A stretch of DNA of 38,527 nucleotides. Source: Candidatus Avibacteroides excrementipullorum (GTDB taxonomy: Bacteria > Bacteroidota > Bacteroidia > Bacteroidales > Bacteroidaceae). Positions 19,066 through 28,985 of this stretch are shown piece after piece. The position numbers and the translations under genes were made by a program. The notes below the pieces were generated by a model. That model made no database searches. It was not told the origin of the DNA and worked only from the letters and a program-made list of their open reading frames with translations. Within the stretch, counting starts at the first letter, position 1. The number at the start of each line of letters is the position of its first letter. Where the stretch lies: NCBI GenBank assembly GCA_018711405.1, contig DVIH01000128.1:1-38527 (forward strand). Direction: 5' to 3'.

Positions 19066-19938
19066 TCACATCACGTTAAGCACTTGTTCTTTTATCTGTT
19101 CCAGCTCGTCTTTCATCCTCACCACTATGTTCTGCATTTCAGCGTTGTTCGACTTGCTTCCCATCGTGTTTATCTCGCGTCCCATTTCCTGAGCTATGAA
19201 CCCGAGCTTCTTGCCCTGCCCGTGTCCGTTGTCGAGCGTTTGCAGGAAATAGTCCAGATGGTTTTGCAGACGTTGTTTCTCCTCGCTTATGTCGAGTTTC
19301 TCTATGTAATATATCAGTTCCTGCTCGAAACGATTCTTGTCATAATCCACTTTCAGCTCTTTTTCGAGCGACTCTATGATTCTCGACTTTATCTTCTCCA
19401 CACGTTCTTTCTCGTATGGCTCCACCCGGTAGAGCAGTTCCTGTATGTTGCTTATCTTCTCTCTGAATTTCTTCTCCAAAGCATCGCCTTCCTGCTTTCT
19501 GAAAGCTATGAGGTGGTCTATCGACTCATTGATGGCCGCAGACACCGCCTCCCATTCCTCGCCCGAAAGCTCCTCCGCCTCCGGCATGGTGAAGACATCG
19601 GATATCCTCAATATGGTCTGAAACCAGTCTTGCGGCACGGGTATGCCCATGCTGTCCGATATTTCCTTTATCTGCCTGTGATAGTTTTCAAACACCACAG
19701 GGTTGATCATGCCTGAAACCGACACCGACTTATCTATCCATAAGGCGAAATCGACTTTCCCCCGTTCCAGCTTTTTCGATATTTCGCCCCTTATCTCCAT
19801 CTCTTTTTCACGATACACGGGAGCTATCCTCGTGGTCAGATCAAGCGACTTGCTGTTCAGCGACTTGATTTCCACATGCACCTTCTTGTTTGGTAGTTCT
19901 GCTACGGATTTCCCGTAGCCGGTCATTGACTGTATCAT
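19066..19938 (-). CDS. YicC family protein
   Basis: MIQSMTGYGKSVAELPNKKVHVEIKSLNSKSLDLTTRI... and C-terminal ALGFIAQEMGREINTMGSKSNNAEMQNIVVRMKDELEQIKEQVLNV-type YicC signature. Confidence 0.95.
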   Translation of the reverse strand: MIQSMTGYGKSVAELPNKKVHVEIKSLNSKSLDLTTRIAPVYREKEMEIRGEISKKLERGKVDFALWIDKSVSVSGMINPVVFENYHRQIKEISDSMGIPVPQDWFQTILRISDVFTMPEAEELSGEEWEAVSAAINESIDHLIAFRKQEGDALEKKFREKISNIQELLYRVEPYEKERVEKIKSRIIESLEKELKVDYDKNRFEQELIYYIEKLDISEEKQRLQNHLDYFLQTLDNGHGQGKKLGFIAQEMGREINTMGSKSNNAEMQNIVVRMKDELEQIKEQVLNVM

Positions 19939-19958
19939 ATTTTTTCGCTATTTGAAAG

Positions 19959-19966
19959 CAAAAATA
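19959..19966 (-). promoter_or_regulatory. Bacteroidetes -7 element TATTTTTG for yicC-gmk
   Basis: 20 nt before ATG at 19938 on the minus strand. Confidence 0.55.
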
Positions 19967-20033
19967 ACACTTTTCCCATATATAAACAACATCAAAACGA
20001 TAATACACTTACAGCCCTGCCGACCGGCTCCCG

Positions 20034-20113
20034 GGATCGGCTCGATCATCGGGCAAGATGGCGTACATGCCGACCGAAGATGTGCGCCATCCCGGGCGAA
20101 GATGGCGCACATC
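20034..20113. repeat. 22-bp-period modular intergenic array, locus 3 (order B a A a)
   Basis: Cores GGATCGGCTCGATC (20034), AGATGGCGTACATG (20056), AGATGTGCGCCATC (20078), AGATGGCGCACATC (20100); exact 22-bp spacing. Confidence 0.9.
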
Positions 20114-20179
20114 CCGCCGGGACTGCAAGAACCACGCTAAAGGCAAGGGAAACGATTTGCCGACATTGTGCAAAACGCT

Positions 20180-20187
20180 TAACTTTG
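20180..20187 (+). promoter_or_regulatory. Bacteroidetes -7 element TAACTTTG for ABC-F gene
   Basis: 27 nt before ATG at 20215. Confidence 0.55.
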
Positions 20188-20214
20188 CAAACGCATTACT
20201 GACTAAAACATGAC

Positions 20215-22092
20215 ATGACAATGACTCCACTACTGCAAGTTGAGAATCTGACGAAATCTTTCGGAGACCTGATCCTGTTCCGCGACATAACATTCAGCAT
20301 ATCCGAAGGACAGCGCGTGGGACTGATAGCGAAAAACGGGAACGGCAAAACCACCTTGCTGAAAATGCTCTCACGCGAAGAAGGGTGCGACAGCGGAAAG
20401 ATAACGTTCCGCAAAGACGTGAACATGGCCTACCTGCCGCAATACCCGGCCTACGGCGAAGACATGACAGTGCTGGAAGCATGTTTCAAAAACAGTACAC
20501 GGATGGCCGCACTCATCAGACGCTACGAGGAATGCCTCGAAACAGAAGGCAATCCCGGCCTGGACGGCATCCTCAACGAGATGGACGCGCAGAAAGCATG
20601 GGAATATGAGCGCAACATCAAGGAAATCCTGACACGCCTCAACATAACCAACCACAACCAGTCGATCAGAGAACTTTCAGGCGGACAGATAAAACGCATT
20701 GCACTGGCCAATGCGCTGATCAACAAACCGGAGTTCCTCATACTCGATGAGCCGACCAACCATCTTGACATAGAAATGACCGAATGGCTGGAAAACTATC
20801 TGAAAGACTCTAAACTGACGCTCCTCATGGTCACTCACGACCGATATCTCATAAACAGCGTGTGCACCGACATATACGAGATAGACGGCAAGACCATGTA
20901 CCAGTACAAAGGCGGATACGACTACTATCTGGAGAAAAGACAGGAACGCATAGATGCGGAAACAGCCGAAATAGAAAAGGCACGCAACCTCTACCGCAAG
21001 GAACTGGAGTGGATGAGACGCATGCCGCAGGCCAGAGGACACAAGGCACGCTACCGCGAAGAAGCATTCTACGAACTCGAAAAGACTGCAAAGAAAACCA
21101 TGTCTGAGGCGGAACTCAAACTGAAAGACAACTCCACATACATCGGCTCGAAGATATTCGAAGCGGAAAACCTCTGCAAAAGTTTCGGCCGGCTGAAGAT
21201 ACTCGACCGCTTCTCCTACACATTCTCACGATATGAGAAACTGGGCATCGTGGGTAAAAACGGCACGGGCAAATCCACATTCATCAAAATACTCACCGGA
21301 AAAGAACAGGCCGACAGCGGCAGGCTCGACATAGGCGAGACCGTAAGGTTCGGATACTATTCGCAGGAGGGAATGGCTTTCGATGACAAGATGAAAGTGA
21401 TAGACGCCGTGACAAACATTGCCGAGACCATCGACACGGGCAACGGCCGGCACATGACAGCCTCGCAATTTCTGCAATATTTCCTCTTTGCACCGTCAAG
21501 GCAGCACGACTACATATACAAGCTCAGCGGTGGAGAACGCCGCCGCCTGTACCTCTGCACCGTACTGATGCGCAACCCCAACTTCCTCATCCTCGACGAA
21601 CCGACCAACGACCTCGACATAATGACCCTGCGGGTGCTCGAAAACTATCTGCAATCATTCAAAGGTTGCCTCATAGTGGTGTCGCACGACCGCTACTTCA
21701 TGGACAAGATAGTAGACCACCTGTTTGTCTTTCAAGGCAACGGGGTCATAAAAGACTTTCCGGGCAACTACACCGACTACCGGCTGAAATGCCAGGAAGA
21801 CGAAAAAGACAGGAAAAAAGAGGAAAAGGCTCAGGCCAAAAACAAAAACACGAAGATCAAAACGGAAACCAAACGCAAACTGACATTCGCCGAACGCAGG
21901 GAATACGAATCTCTCGAAAAGGAAATATCCGACCTGGAAACAGAAAAGGCATCACTCGAAAACGACCTCTGCTCAGGCACTCTGCCTGTAGAGGAACTGA
22001 CGGCAAAATCGAAAAGACTAGTTACGGTAGGCGGAGAAATAGAAGCCAAAACCTTGCGCTGGCTGGAACTGGCGGAGATAGACGAAGCATGA
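20215..22092 (+). CDS. ABC-F family ATPase (Uup/YheS-like)
   Basis: Two ABC domains, LSGGQIKRIALANALINKPEFLILDEPTNHLDIE and LSGGERRRLYLCTVLMRNPNFLILDEPTNDLDI, interdomain linker, no transmembrane segments. Confidence 0.95.
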   Translation: MTMTPLLQVENLTKSFGDLILFRDITFSISEGQRVGLIAKNGNGKTTLLKMLSREEGCDSGKITFRKDVNMAYLPQYPAYGEDMTVLEACFKNSTRMAALIRRYEECLETEGNPGLDGILNEMDAQKAWEYERNIKEILTRLNITNHNQSIRELSGGQIKRIALANALINKPEFLILDEPTNHLDIEMTEWLENYLKDSKLTLLMVTHDRYLINSVCTDIYEIDGKTMYQYKGGYDYYLEKRQERIDAETAEIEKARNLYRKELEWMRRMPQARGHKARYREEAFYELEKTAKKTMSEAELKLKDNSTYIGSKIFEAENLCKSFGRLKILDRFSYTFSRYEKLGIVGKNGTGKSTFIKILTGKEQADSGRLDIGETVRFGYYSQEGMAFDDKMKVIDAVTNIAETIDTGNGRHMTASQFLQYFLFAPSRQHDYIYKLSGGERRRLYLCTVLMRNPNFLILDEPTNDLDIMTLRVLENYLQSFKGCLIVVSHDRYFMDKIVDHLFVFQGNGVIKDFPGNYTDYRLKCQEDEKDRKKEEKAQAKNKNTKIKTETKRKLTFAERREYESLEKEISDLETEKASLENDLCSGTLPVEELTAKSKRLVTVGGEIEAKTLRWLELAEIDEA

Positions 22093-22194
22093 CAGGGAGA
22101 TCCGACCACGCCTCCATATCCCTATCGTTGCAACGGACAGCCGCAATGAATATCCACAACCTATGTTGAGAGTATAAAAAGAGAGAATGCCTGC

Positions 22195-23598
22195 TTATTT
22201 GTTTTTGAACATGCTTTCCAAAGTTTCAAGTTCGGCCTTGAAGCTCTTGTCCACTTCCAACTGCTCCTTTACAGCTTTCTCAGAGTGTATGACAGTGGAA
22301 TAGTTTCGGTTGGCCACGATAAGACCTATTTTCGACAACGACAGGTCTGTATATTTCTTGGCAAGGTACATCGCCACCTGTCTCGGTTTGACTATCTCCC
22401 TTTTGCGCGAACCTGAATGGAGCAGGTTGACCGAGACTTTATAAAACTCGCACACGTCTCTCACTATGTCGTCTATAGAGATTTCATTGTTCACAGCCTT
22501 GACTGTGGTCTTTATCACGTTCGATGCGAGGGTCACGTCTATAGTCTTGTTCAGCGTGATAGACCTTGCAATGATGGATGTGACTATGCCTTCCAGTTCC
22601 CTGATGCTGTCACTCACATTGCATGCTATGTAATCCACCACTTCAGACGGGAATTTCAGCCCGTCGAGTTTTATCTTGTTAAAAAGTATGTTCCTCCTCA
22701 GTTCCACGTTAGGTCTCTCAAGCTCTGCCGTAAGCCCCCATTTGAAACGTGTGATAAGCCTTTCCTCCAACCCCTGAAGTTCGGCAGGCGAACGGTCGCA
22801 AGTCATTATGATTTGCTTGCCGCTCTGCTGCAAATGGTTGAATATGTGGAAAAATGCATTTTGCGTCCCTTTCCAGTTGGCAAACTCCTGCACATCGTCT
22901 ATGATAAGAGCGTCTATGTCTTGGTAGAATCCGATGAAGTCGTTCACCTTATTCTGTCGCACCGCAGTGGAGTATTGCGTCTGAAACAGATGCGCTGACA
23001 CATACAGCACTTTCTTCTGAGGATACATCTCACGCAGGCGCAGGCCTATGGCGTTTATGAGGTGGGTCTTGCCTACTCCGGAATGTCCGTACACGAACAG
23101 CGGGTTGAACGCCTTTGCCGGATGCTCGGCCACTGCCATGCCTGCCACGCGGCAGAGTTTGTTGCTCTCTCCTTCTATGAAAGTATCAAAATTATATTCC
23201 GGCTTGAGGTGCGGGTCGAAATCGCGCGATGCCACAGTTCCCGTCATGTCGGGCACCTGGCGTCTGTCGGCATCAAGGTTTCCCACCGGCAGATCCGTAC
23301 TCTTTCTGGTGCCGGCTATCTCCATATCTATATTGTTGGTACGGTCTACCTGCACCTTATATGACAAATCGGCATCCTTGCCTATGAACTTTTCGAGAGT
23401 TATGCGCAGCAAATCAAGGAAGTGGGCTTCTATATATTCCACCACAGCATGGCTCGGCACGCCGAGCACAAGCATCTCCCCTTCGAGGGACAACGGCACG
23501 ATGGGAGCAAACAAGGCTTCGTATTGCTCCGGCTTTATGTTGTCCTTTATGAAGGCAAGACAATCATTCCATATTTTCACGCATAAATTATCGCTCAT
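22195..23598 (-). CDS. dnaA: Chromosomal replication initiator protein DnaA
   Basis: NPLFVYGHSGVGKTHLINAIG, ALIIDDVQEFANWKGTQNAFFHIFNHL, C-terminal domain IV PRQVAMYLAKKYTDLSLSKIGLIVANRNYSTVIHS. Confidence 0.97.
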   Translation of the reverse strand: MSDNLCVKIWNDCLAFIKDNIKPEQYEALFAPIVPLSLEGEMLVLGVPSHAVVEYIEAHFLDLLRITLEKFIGKDADLSYKVQVDRTNNIDMEIAGTRKSTDLPVGNLDADRRQVPDMTGTVASRDFDPHLKPEYNFDTFIEGESNKLCRVAGMAVAEHPAKAFNPLFVYGHSGVGKTHLINAIGLRLREMYPQKKVLYVSAHLFQTQYSTAVRQNKVNDFIGFYQDIDALIIDDVQEFANWKGTQNAFFHIFNHLQQSGKQIIMTCDRSPAELQGLEERLITRFKWGLTAELERPNVELRRNILFNKIKLDGLKFPSEVVDYIACNVSDSIRELEGIVTSIIARSITLNKTIDVTLASNVIKTTVKAVNNEISIDDIVRDVCEFYKVSVNLLHSGSRKREIVKPRQVAMYLAKKYTDLSLSKIGLIVANRNYSTVIHSEKAVKEQLEVDKSFKAELETLESMFKNK

Positions 23599-24018
23599 CT
23601 ATCTCTCTTTTCGTTCTGAACTTTATGCAAAAGTCACAATTAAAAACAATAAAAACAAATGCATTTTTTATTTGCTTTTTAGCTAAAAAGTATAAGCGGT
23701 TAGGGATTAGGCAGTTATACTTACGGAGGTTTGTTCATGAAATCATTCGGGCGTAAACACCTAACAACCAAGCATATTGCATTGCTTCAAAACGGCAGCG
23801 TCCATGTCTGACGGCAGCCCTACTTCGCTGAAAACCTATTGAATACCCATGAGTTTGCCCGGCTTGCCCCGCCCGGCCTGAGGGGTGATTATTTATATAA
23901 ATTCTAAATAGGAGATTCCGCAGGCGACCGGCTTCCAATGTTGCGCACGGCTTCTTCCGCCAACAGTTGCGCGGCCATGTAGCCTGGCATCAGCCGAAGC
24001 CTTGAAATACCCCGAAAA

Positions 24019-24098
24019 AGATCGGCTCGATCCCAGGCAAAGATGTACGCCATCCCGGGCGAAGATGGCGCACATACTCGGTGAAGATGGCGTACATC
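24019..24098. repeat. 22-bp-period modular intergenic array, locus 4 (order B A a a)
   Basis: Cores AGATCGGCTCGATC (24019), AGATGTACGCCATC (24041), AGATGGCGCACATA (24063), AGATGGCGTACATC (24085); exact 22-bp spacing. Confidence 0.9.
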
Positions 24099-24165
24099 CT
24101 TGGCGCACCCCTACTGAAGCTGCCGGAGCGACTATCGCAAGCCGCATGTCACCAACGCATAACAT

Positions 24166-26340
24166 TCAGTCATTCAATACCATATCTTTCATTATGGCAA
24201 TATCAGCCTTGTCCAGGCCATGCCCGTGCAACAGGGTGCCGTCTTCATCCATAATCGTTGCGAATAAGCTTTTGTCCGACAGTGCCACACCTTTTTTATA
24301 TGCTTCCACAGCTTTCTCCACATTGCCGCATATCCACAGCACATGCCCCATGTTGATATAGTCGTTTTGCGTCCTGTCTTCCGGCTTTATCTTTTCATAG
24401 AGCGGCAAGGCTTCATCCGGTTTTCCCATGCAGAATAAAGTCCACGCCATAGTGCGCTGCACGGGAGCATGGCCGGGCTTCAGATAGTCTGACTTGTAAA
24501 AGCATTTCATGGCATCGACGTAAGCTTCCTTGCGCAGGAAGCATTTGCCCAGTTGGAATATAATGTTCCAGTCATTTTCGTAGCGCGCCTCAAGTTTCCT
24601 GTAAATGTCTATCGCTGCATCAATGTCGTTGTCCACAATGCAGCACATGGCCAGATGTTTCATGGTCCAGGCATTGTCGGGTTCTATCAGATCGGCTTTC
24701 TCGTAAAGCCTTTTGGCTTCCGAAAAATCATTGAGTTTCTGCCTGCAAAATCCCATCTTCTGCACCACTTCGGCTTTTTCGGTCATCCCGCTCCCTGCAT
24801 AATACTGACAGGCATCGCCGAAATGACCGTTTTTGAACAGGAAATCTGCAATGTTAAGGCATCCTGTCTCCCACTCGAAAAGGGAAGACAGGCATTCGGT
24901 CTTCAACATGGCTATGCCCCACCGGAAGATATCGTCAAACTCGCGTTTACGTGAAAACAACTTGAAGAACCTGTACAAATCCTGTATATACTGATTGCTG
25001 CAATTCCTGCTTTCAAAGTTCTCATATTCGTCCCTGAGCATCCGCACAGCCTCATCTTGCCCGTCAAACTGCCTCATCATCAGTTCTCTTTGCTGCTGCG
25101 GCACCTGAGACATCATGAAGCACATGGAATATTTGTCAGAATTGCAGAAAAACGGCGATCTGACTATCACGCCGAGCATCGAGCCTTTCATCCCGCCCAG
25201 ACAACCGACTATCTCGTAGCAGTCTTCATCGAACGGATAGAACCAATTGGCCATATCATAGAAAAACGGAAACGACTTGAGTTGTGAAAATGCCCCCATA
25301 TATACATCAGCCCCTTCGTTCTGCAAGTCGCTCATCTCTCTCATTCTTTTCTCGAAGCCGCTGTTTTCCAGTTTTTTCTGCCAGTCTGGATTCAGTTCGT
25401 TCAACGTTTCTTCGCTAATGATGCTTATGTCTTTGAAGCGTGTGCCGCCGAGATCCTTATGCGCTTTCAGTATCTCAGGTATTATCTCTTCGTTCATCTT
25501 CTTGTTAATCTTCATCGTCTCAAGCCCCCTCAGATACTGCACTGCAACCTCGTTCACGTTCTTTTTCAGTTCCAAGTCATCTTTCAGCAACGACATCCTG
25601 CTGTTGAACTCGCGGCAGAACTTCAAAACATATCCATGCCTGTAGGCCGCTACCAGCAATGCCAACACAGCCCTTGCCCTTATCATAGGTTCACCACACA
25701 GACACAGGTCAAGGATGAACATTATCTTCCTCAGGTCAAAACACTCCATCAGGGACAACATAACAGCCGATGTCATGGCCGACAACACATTGACAGGCAA
25801 CCGTTTTTCAGAGAAGACTGTCCTTATCGCCTCCGCATCCCCATTATCCCACCGGCAATTCAGCCAAGTCTTGTAGAATATCTCCTTGTAAACCTCCGAA
25901 AATCTTTTGCACAGTTTCAACTTTTCTTCGGCATTGTTCATCAGGTTGCACATGGCTATGTCTTTTTGCAGGCCGGCAACCTCTTCGGCCAGTTCGTCCC
26001 AACTTCTGAATGGTGTCTTCTCATAACAACGCATCTTGTCGAAAAACAGACGCGGAGACACCGCTTTGGACAGCGCCACACGCAGCAAGTCATTCAACAC
26101 GGCTGCCTTGCAAAGCAACGTCTCGTACAACGCAGTCCGTCCCGCATCTTTCACTCCCTGCCGCATATATTCCTTCATATAGCGGTATGAGGTCTCTATC
26201 TCATACAGCCGGCTTTTCAAATCCCAATCGCCGCTCGCCTCGCACAAAGGCTTCAGTTCCATGACCGCATCACCCAGATTTCCCGCAGAAACCGCAGCGG
26301 ATATTTCCTTATATTTCTTATCTATGTCTTTAACTTCCAT
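24166..26340 (-). CDS. Large tetratricopeptide-repeat protein with uncharacterised N-terminal region
   Basis: C-terminal TPRs (ADLIEPDNAWTMKHLAMCCIVDNDIDAAIDIYRKLEARYENDWNIIFQLGKCFLRKEAYVDAMKCFYKSDYLKPGH); N-terminal two thirds not recognised. Confidence 0.85.
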   Translation of the reverse strand: MEVKDIDKKYKEISAAVSAGNLGDAVMELKPLCEASGDWDLKSRLYEIETSYRYMKEYMRQGVKDAGRTALYETLLCKAAVLNDLLRVALSKAVSPRLFFDKMRCYEKTPFRSWDELAEEVAGLQKDIAMCNLMNNAEEKLKLCKRFSEVYKEIFYKTWLNCRWDNGDAEAIRTVFSEKRLPVNVLSAMTSAVMLSLMECFDLRKIMFILDLCLCGEPMIRARAVLALLVAAYRHGYVLKFCREFNSRMSLLKDDLELKKNVNEVAVQYLRGLETMKINKKMNEEIIPEILKAHKDLGGTRFKDISIISEETLNELNPDWQKKLENSGFEKRMREMSDLQNEGADVYMGAFSQLKSFPFFYDMANWFYPFDEDCYEIVGCLGGMKGSMLGVIVRSPFFCNSDKYSMCFMMSQVPQQQRELMMRQFDGQDEAVRMLRDEYENFESRNCSNQYIQDLYRFFKLFSRKREFDDIFRWGIAMLKTECLSSLFEWETGCLNIADFLFKNGHFGDACQYYAGSGMTEKAEVVQKMGFCRQKLNDFSEAKRLYEKADLIEPDNAWTMKHLAMCCIVDNDIDAAIDIYRKLEARYENDWNIIFQLGKCFLRKEAYVDAMKCFYKSDYLKPGHAPVQRTMAWTLFCMGKPDEALPLYEKIKPEDRTQNDYINMGHVLWICGNVEKAVEAYKKGVALSDKSLFATIMDEDGTLLHGHGLDKADIAIMKDMVLND

Positions 26341-26369
26341 ATCAAATCAGTGACAATCTTTTCATTTCG

Positions 26370-26377
26370 CAAATGTA
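26370..26377 (-). promoter_or_regulatory. Bacteroidetes -7 element TACATTTG for the TPR gene
   Basis: 29 nt before ATG at 26340 on the minus strand. Confidence 0.5.
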
Positions 26378-26563
26378 CACAAAATATCATTAGGCCGATC
26401 ATCATGCGCTACCTTACATATTGGAAAGGAAATATGGCCAAACGCTACGAAAAGAAAAACAGACAAGTTTTTTAATGGACAACCTTATTGAAAAAAGCAC
26501 ATTTTATGATAAAATATCCAATATGTTCCCCGTTCCTGTCCGACATCATCCGGAAATTATTAA

Positions 26564-26571
26564 TACCTTTG
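26564..26571 (+). promoter_or_regulatory. Bacteroidetes -7 element TACCTTTG for glutamine synthetase III
   Basis: 29 nt before internal ATG at 26601; lies inside the ORF-track 5' extension, so that extension is probably not coding. Confidence 0.6.
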
Positions 26572-26600
26572 CGCATACAAACATAAACACAGAAACAAAT

Positions 26601-28790
26601 ATGTCAAAAATGCGCTTTTTCGCTCTACAGAAATTGGCCGACAGGAAACCGGTAAACGTAGAGACACCCGAAGAAAAACTCTCCGACTACTATGGAGTAT
26701 ATGTATTCAACAAGAAAAAAATGCAGGAATACCTTCCCGATGAAGCATTCGAAGCTGTAGTCAATGCCATAGAGAAAGGCACTCCGATAAACGTGAAAAT
26801 TGCCGACCAAGTAGCGGAAGGCATGAAAAACTGGGCAAAGGCACACGGTGCCACCAACTATACTCATTGGTTCCAGCCTCTGACCGATGGCACAGCCGAA
26901 AAGCATGAAAGCTTCATCAACACCACAAGCGATGGGAACGTCATAGAGAAATTCTCGGGGAAACTCCTCATCCAGCAGGAACCCGATGCATCATCATTTC
27001 CCAACGGTGGCATCAGAAACACATTCGAGGCAAGAGGCTACACTGCATGGGATGTCTCGTCACCGGCATTCATCGTGGGCGACACGCTCTGCATACCCAC
27101 CATATTCATAGCCTATACGGGAGAAGCCCTCGACTACAAGACGCCGCTGCTCCGCGCATTGGCCGCAGTAGACAAGGCAGCCACAAGGGTATGCAACCTT
27201 TTTGACAAAAACGTCACCAAAGTCGCGGCCAATCTGGGCTGGGAACAGGAATACTTCCTGGTCGATAAGGCTCTGTTTGACGCACGTCCCGACCTGTGTC
27301 TCACCGGCAGGACGCTCATGGGGCATTCATCAGCCAAAGACCAGCAACTCAACGACCATTATTTCGGCTCCATACCGCCGAGAGTGAAATATTTCATGAA
27401 AGAACTCGAAATAGAATGCCACAAACTCGGCATCCCGGCCAAAACGTTCCACAACGAAGTGGCACCGAACCAGTTTGAACTTGCACCGTATTTCGAGGAA
27501 GCCAATCTGGCCAATGACCACAACCTGCTGCTCATGGACCTGATGAAAAGAACGGCACACAAACACAACTTTGAAGTACTGTTGCACGAGAAGCCCTTTG
27601 CCGGCGTCAACGGTTCGGGCAAACACAACAACTGGTCGCTCAGCACCAACACAGGCATTAACCTGTTCGCCCCCGCCAAAACTCCGGAAGGCAACATGCT
27701 GTTTCTCACTTTCATAGTCAACGTGCTGATGATGGTCTACAAAAACCAGGATTTGCTGCGCGCGTCCATCGTAAGCGCAGGCAACAGCCACCGTCTCGGA
27801 GCACACGAAGCCCCGCCGGCCATCTTCTCCATTTTCTTGGGCAAACACCTCAACGAAACCCTCAACAGGCTGGAAGAAAACATCGGCAACGCCAAGATGA
27901 CACCCGAAGAAAAGAAAGCTCTGAAACTCGGCATAGGCAGGATTCCGGAAATACTGCTCGACAATACCGACCGCAACCGCACATCGCCTTTCGCTTTCAC
28001 CGGAAACAGGTTTGAATTCAGGGCGGTAGGCTCATCGGCCAACTGCGGAGCGGCCATGACCGTAATCAATGCAGCTATGGCCGAACAGCTGAACGACTTC
28101 AAAAGTCAGGTCGATGACTTGTGCACACAAGGCATCAGCAAAGACGAAGCCATCTTTAAAGTGATAAAAAAACTGATACAACAGTCGCGCAACATACGTT
28201 TCGAGGGTGACGGCTATTCCGAAAACTGGAACATGGAAGCAGAGAAAAGAGGACTGACCAACATACCGAAAGTGACCGAAGCCCTGCTGAAATACAAAAG
28301 CGGGCAGTCGCAGAAAGTCCTGCTCGGAGAAAAGATATTCACCATGTCAGAACTGGAAAGCCGCATAGATGTGGAACTGGAAAAATATACAAAAAAAGTA
28401 CAGATAGAAAGCCGAGTATTGGGCGACCTGGCCATAAATCACATAGTGCCTACGGCAGTGCTCTACCAGAACAGACTGCTCGAAAACCTCAGAGGACTGC
28501 AAGCCATCTTCCCGACAGAAGAGTTCCGAACCATTGCACAAGACAGGATAGATCTGGTGAAAGACATATCAAAAAGGGTTACAGCCATCAAAATCCTCGT
28601 GCGCGATATGATAGAAGCACGCAAGAAAGCAAACCGCATGGCATCGCCGCTGGACAAGGCACGCGAATATGAAAACGAAGTAAATCCATATCTGGAGAAG
28701 ATACGCGACCACATAGACCATCTCGAAATGGAAGTGGACGATGAAATCTGGCCGCTGCCCAAATATCGCGAACTGCTCATGAACAACTGA
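26601..28790 (+). CDS. glnN: Glutamine synthetase type III
   Basis: GSIII-specific length and motifs (RKPVNVETPEEKLSDYYGVYVFNKKKM; GWEQEYFLVDKALFDARPDL; FHNEVAPNQFELAPYFEEANLANDHNLLLMDLM; NGSGKHNNWSL; RLGAHEAPPAI). Confidence 0.95.
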   Translation: MSKMRFFALQKLADRKPVNVETPEEKLSDYYGVYVFNKKKMQEYLPDEAFEAVVNAIEKGTPINVKIADQVAEGMKNWAKAHGATNYTHWFQPLTDGTAEKHESFINTTSDGNVIEKFSGKLLIQQEPDASSFPNGGIRNTFEARGYTAWDVSSPAFIVGDTLCIPTIFIAYTGEALDYKTPLLRALAAVDKAATRVCNLFDKNVTKVAANLGWEQEYFLVDKALFDARPDLCLTGRTLMGHSSAKDQQLNDHYFGSIPPRVKYFMKELEIECHKLGIPAKTFHNEVAPNQFELAPYFEEANLANDHNLLLMDLMKRTAHKHNFEVLLHEKPFAGVNGSGKHNNWSLSTNTGINLFAPAKTPEGNMLFLTFIVNVLMMVYKNQDLLRASIVSAGNSHRLGAHEAPPAIFSIFLGKHLNETLNRLEENIGNAKMTPEEKKALKLGIGRIPEILLDNTDRNRTSPFAFTGNRFEFRAVGSSANCGAAMTVINAAMAEQLNDFKSQVDDLCTQGISKDEAIFKVIKKLIQQSRNIRFEGDGYSENWNMEAEKRGLTNIPKVTEALLKYKSGQSQKVLLGEKIFTMSELESRIDVELEKYTKKVQIESRVLGDLAINHIVPTAVLYQNRLLENLRGLQAIFPTEEFRTIAQDRIDLVKDISKRVTAIKILVRDMIEARKKANRMASPLDKAREYENEVNPYLEKIRDHIDHLEMEVDDEIWPLPKYRELLMNN

Positions 28791-28842
28791 CAAAAACTTA
28801 ACCTCTGATATAACAGACAAGGGTATAGACATACCTCTCCCG

Positions 28843-28944
28843 AGACCGAGCCGATAACCGATGAAGATGTACGCCATCTTCGCAGGGGATCGGCTTGATC
28901 ATTGTCCGGGATGTACGCCATCCCCGCCGGAGATCGAGCCGATC
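28843..28944. repeat. 22-bp-period modular intergenic array, locus 5 (five units, order b A B A b)
   Basis: Cores AGACCGAGCCGATA (28843), AGATGTACGCCATC (28865), GGATCGGCTTGATC (28887), GGATGTACGCCATC (28909), AGATCGAGCCGATC (28931); exact 22-bp spacing. Confidence 0.9.
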
Positions 28945-28985
28945 TCCGGAACATGTCGTAAAGAGCTGAAAAGCAGCCGTATTTT

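Noticed and set aside
23735-23938. 67-aa minus-strand ORF upstream of dnaA
   Set aside because: No start-site signal or recognised domain, and it spans inverted and direct repeats; more likely noncoding.
23600-24165. Replication origin next to dnaA
   Set aside because: No cluster of TTATCCACA-like DnaA boxes; only an isolated ATATCCACA near 22151 on the other side of dnaA.
26421-26600. N-terminal 60-residue extension of glutamine synthetase in the ORF track
   Set aside because: Contains a perfect -7 promoter element and the GSIII homology begins at the ATG at 26601.
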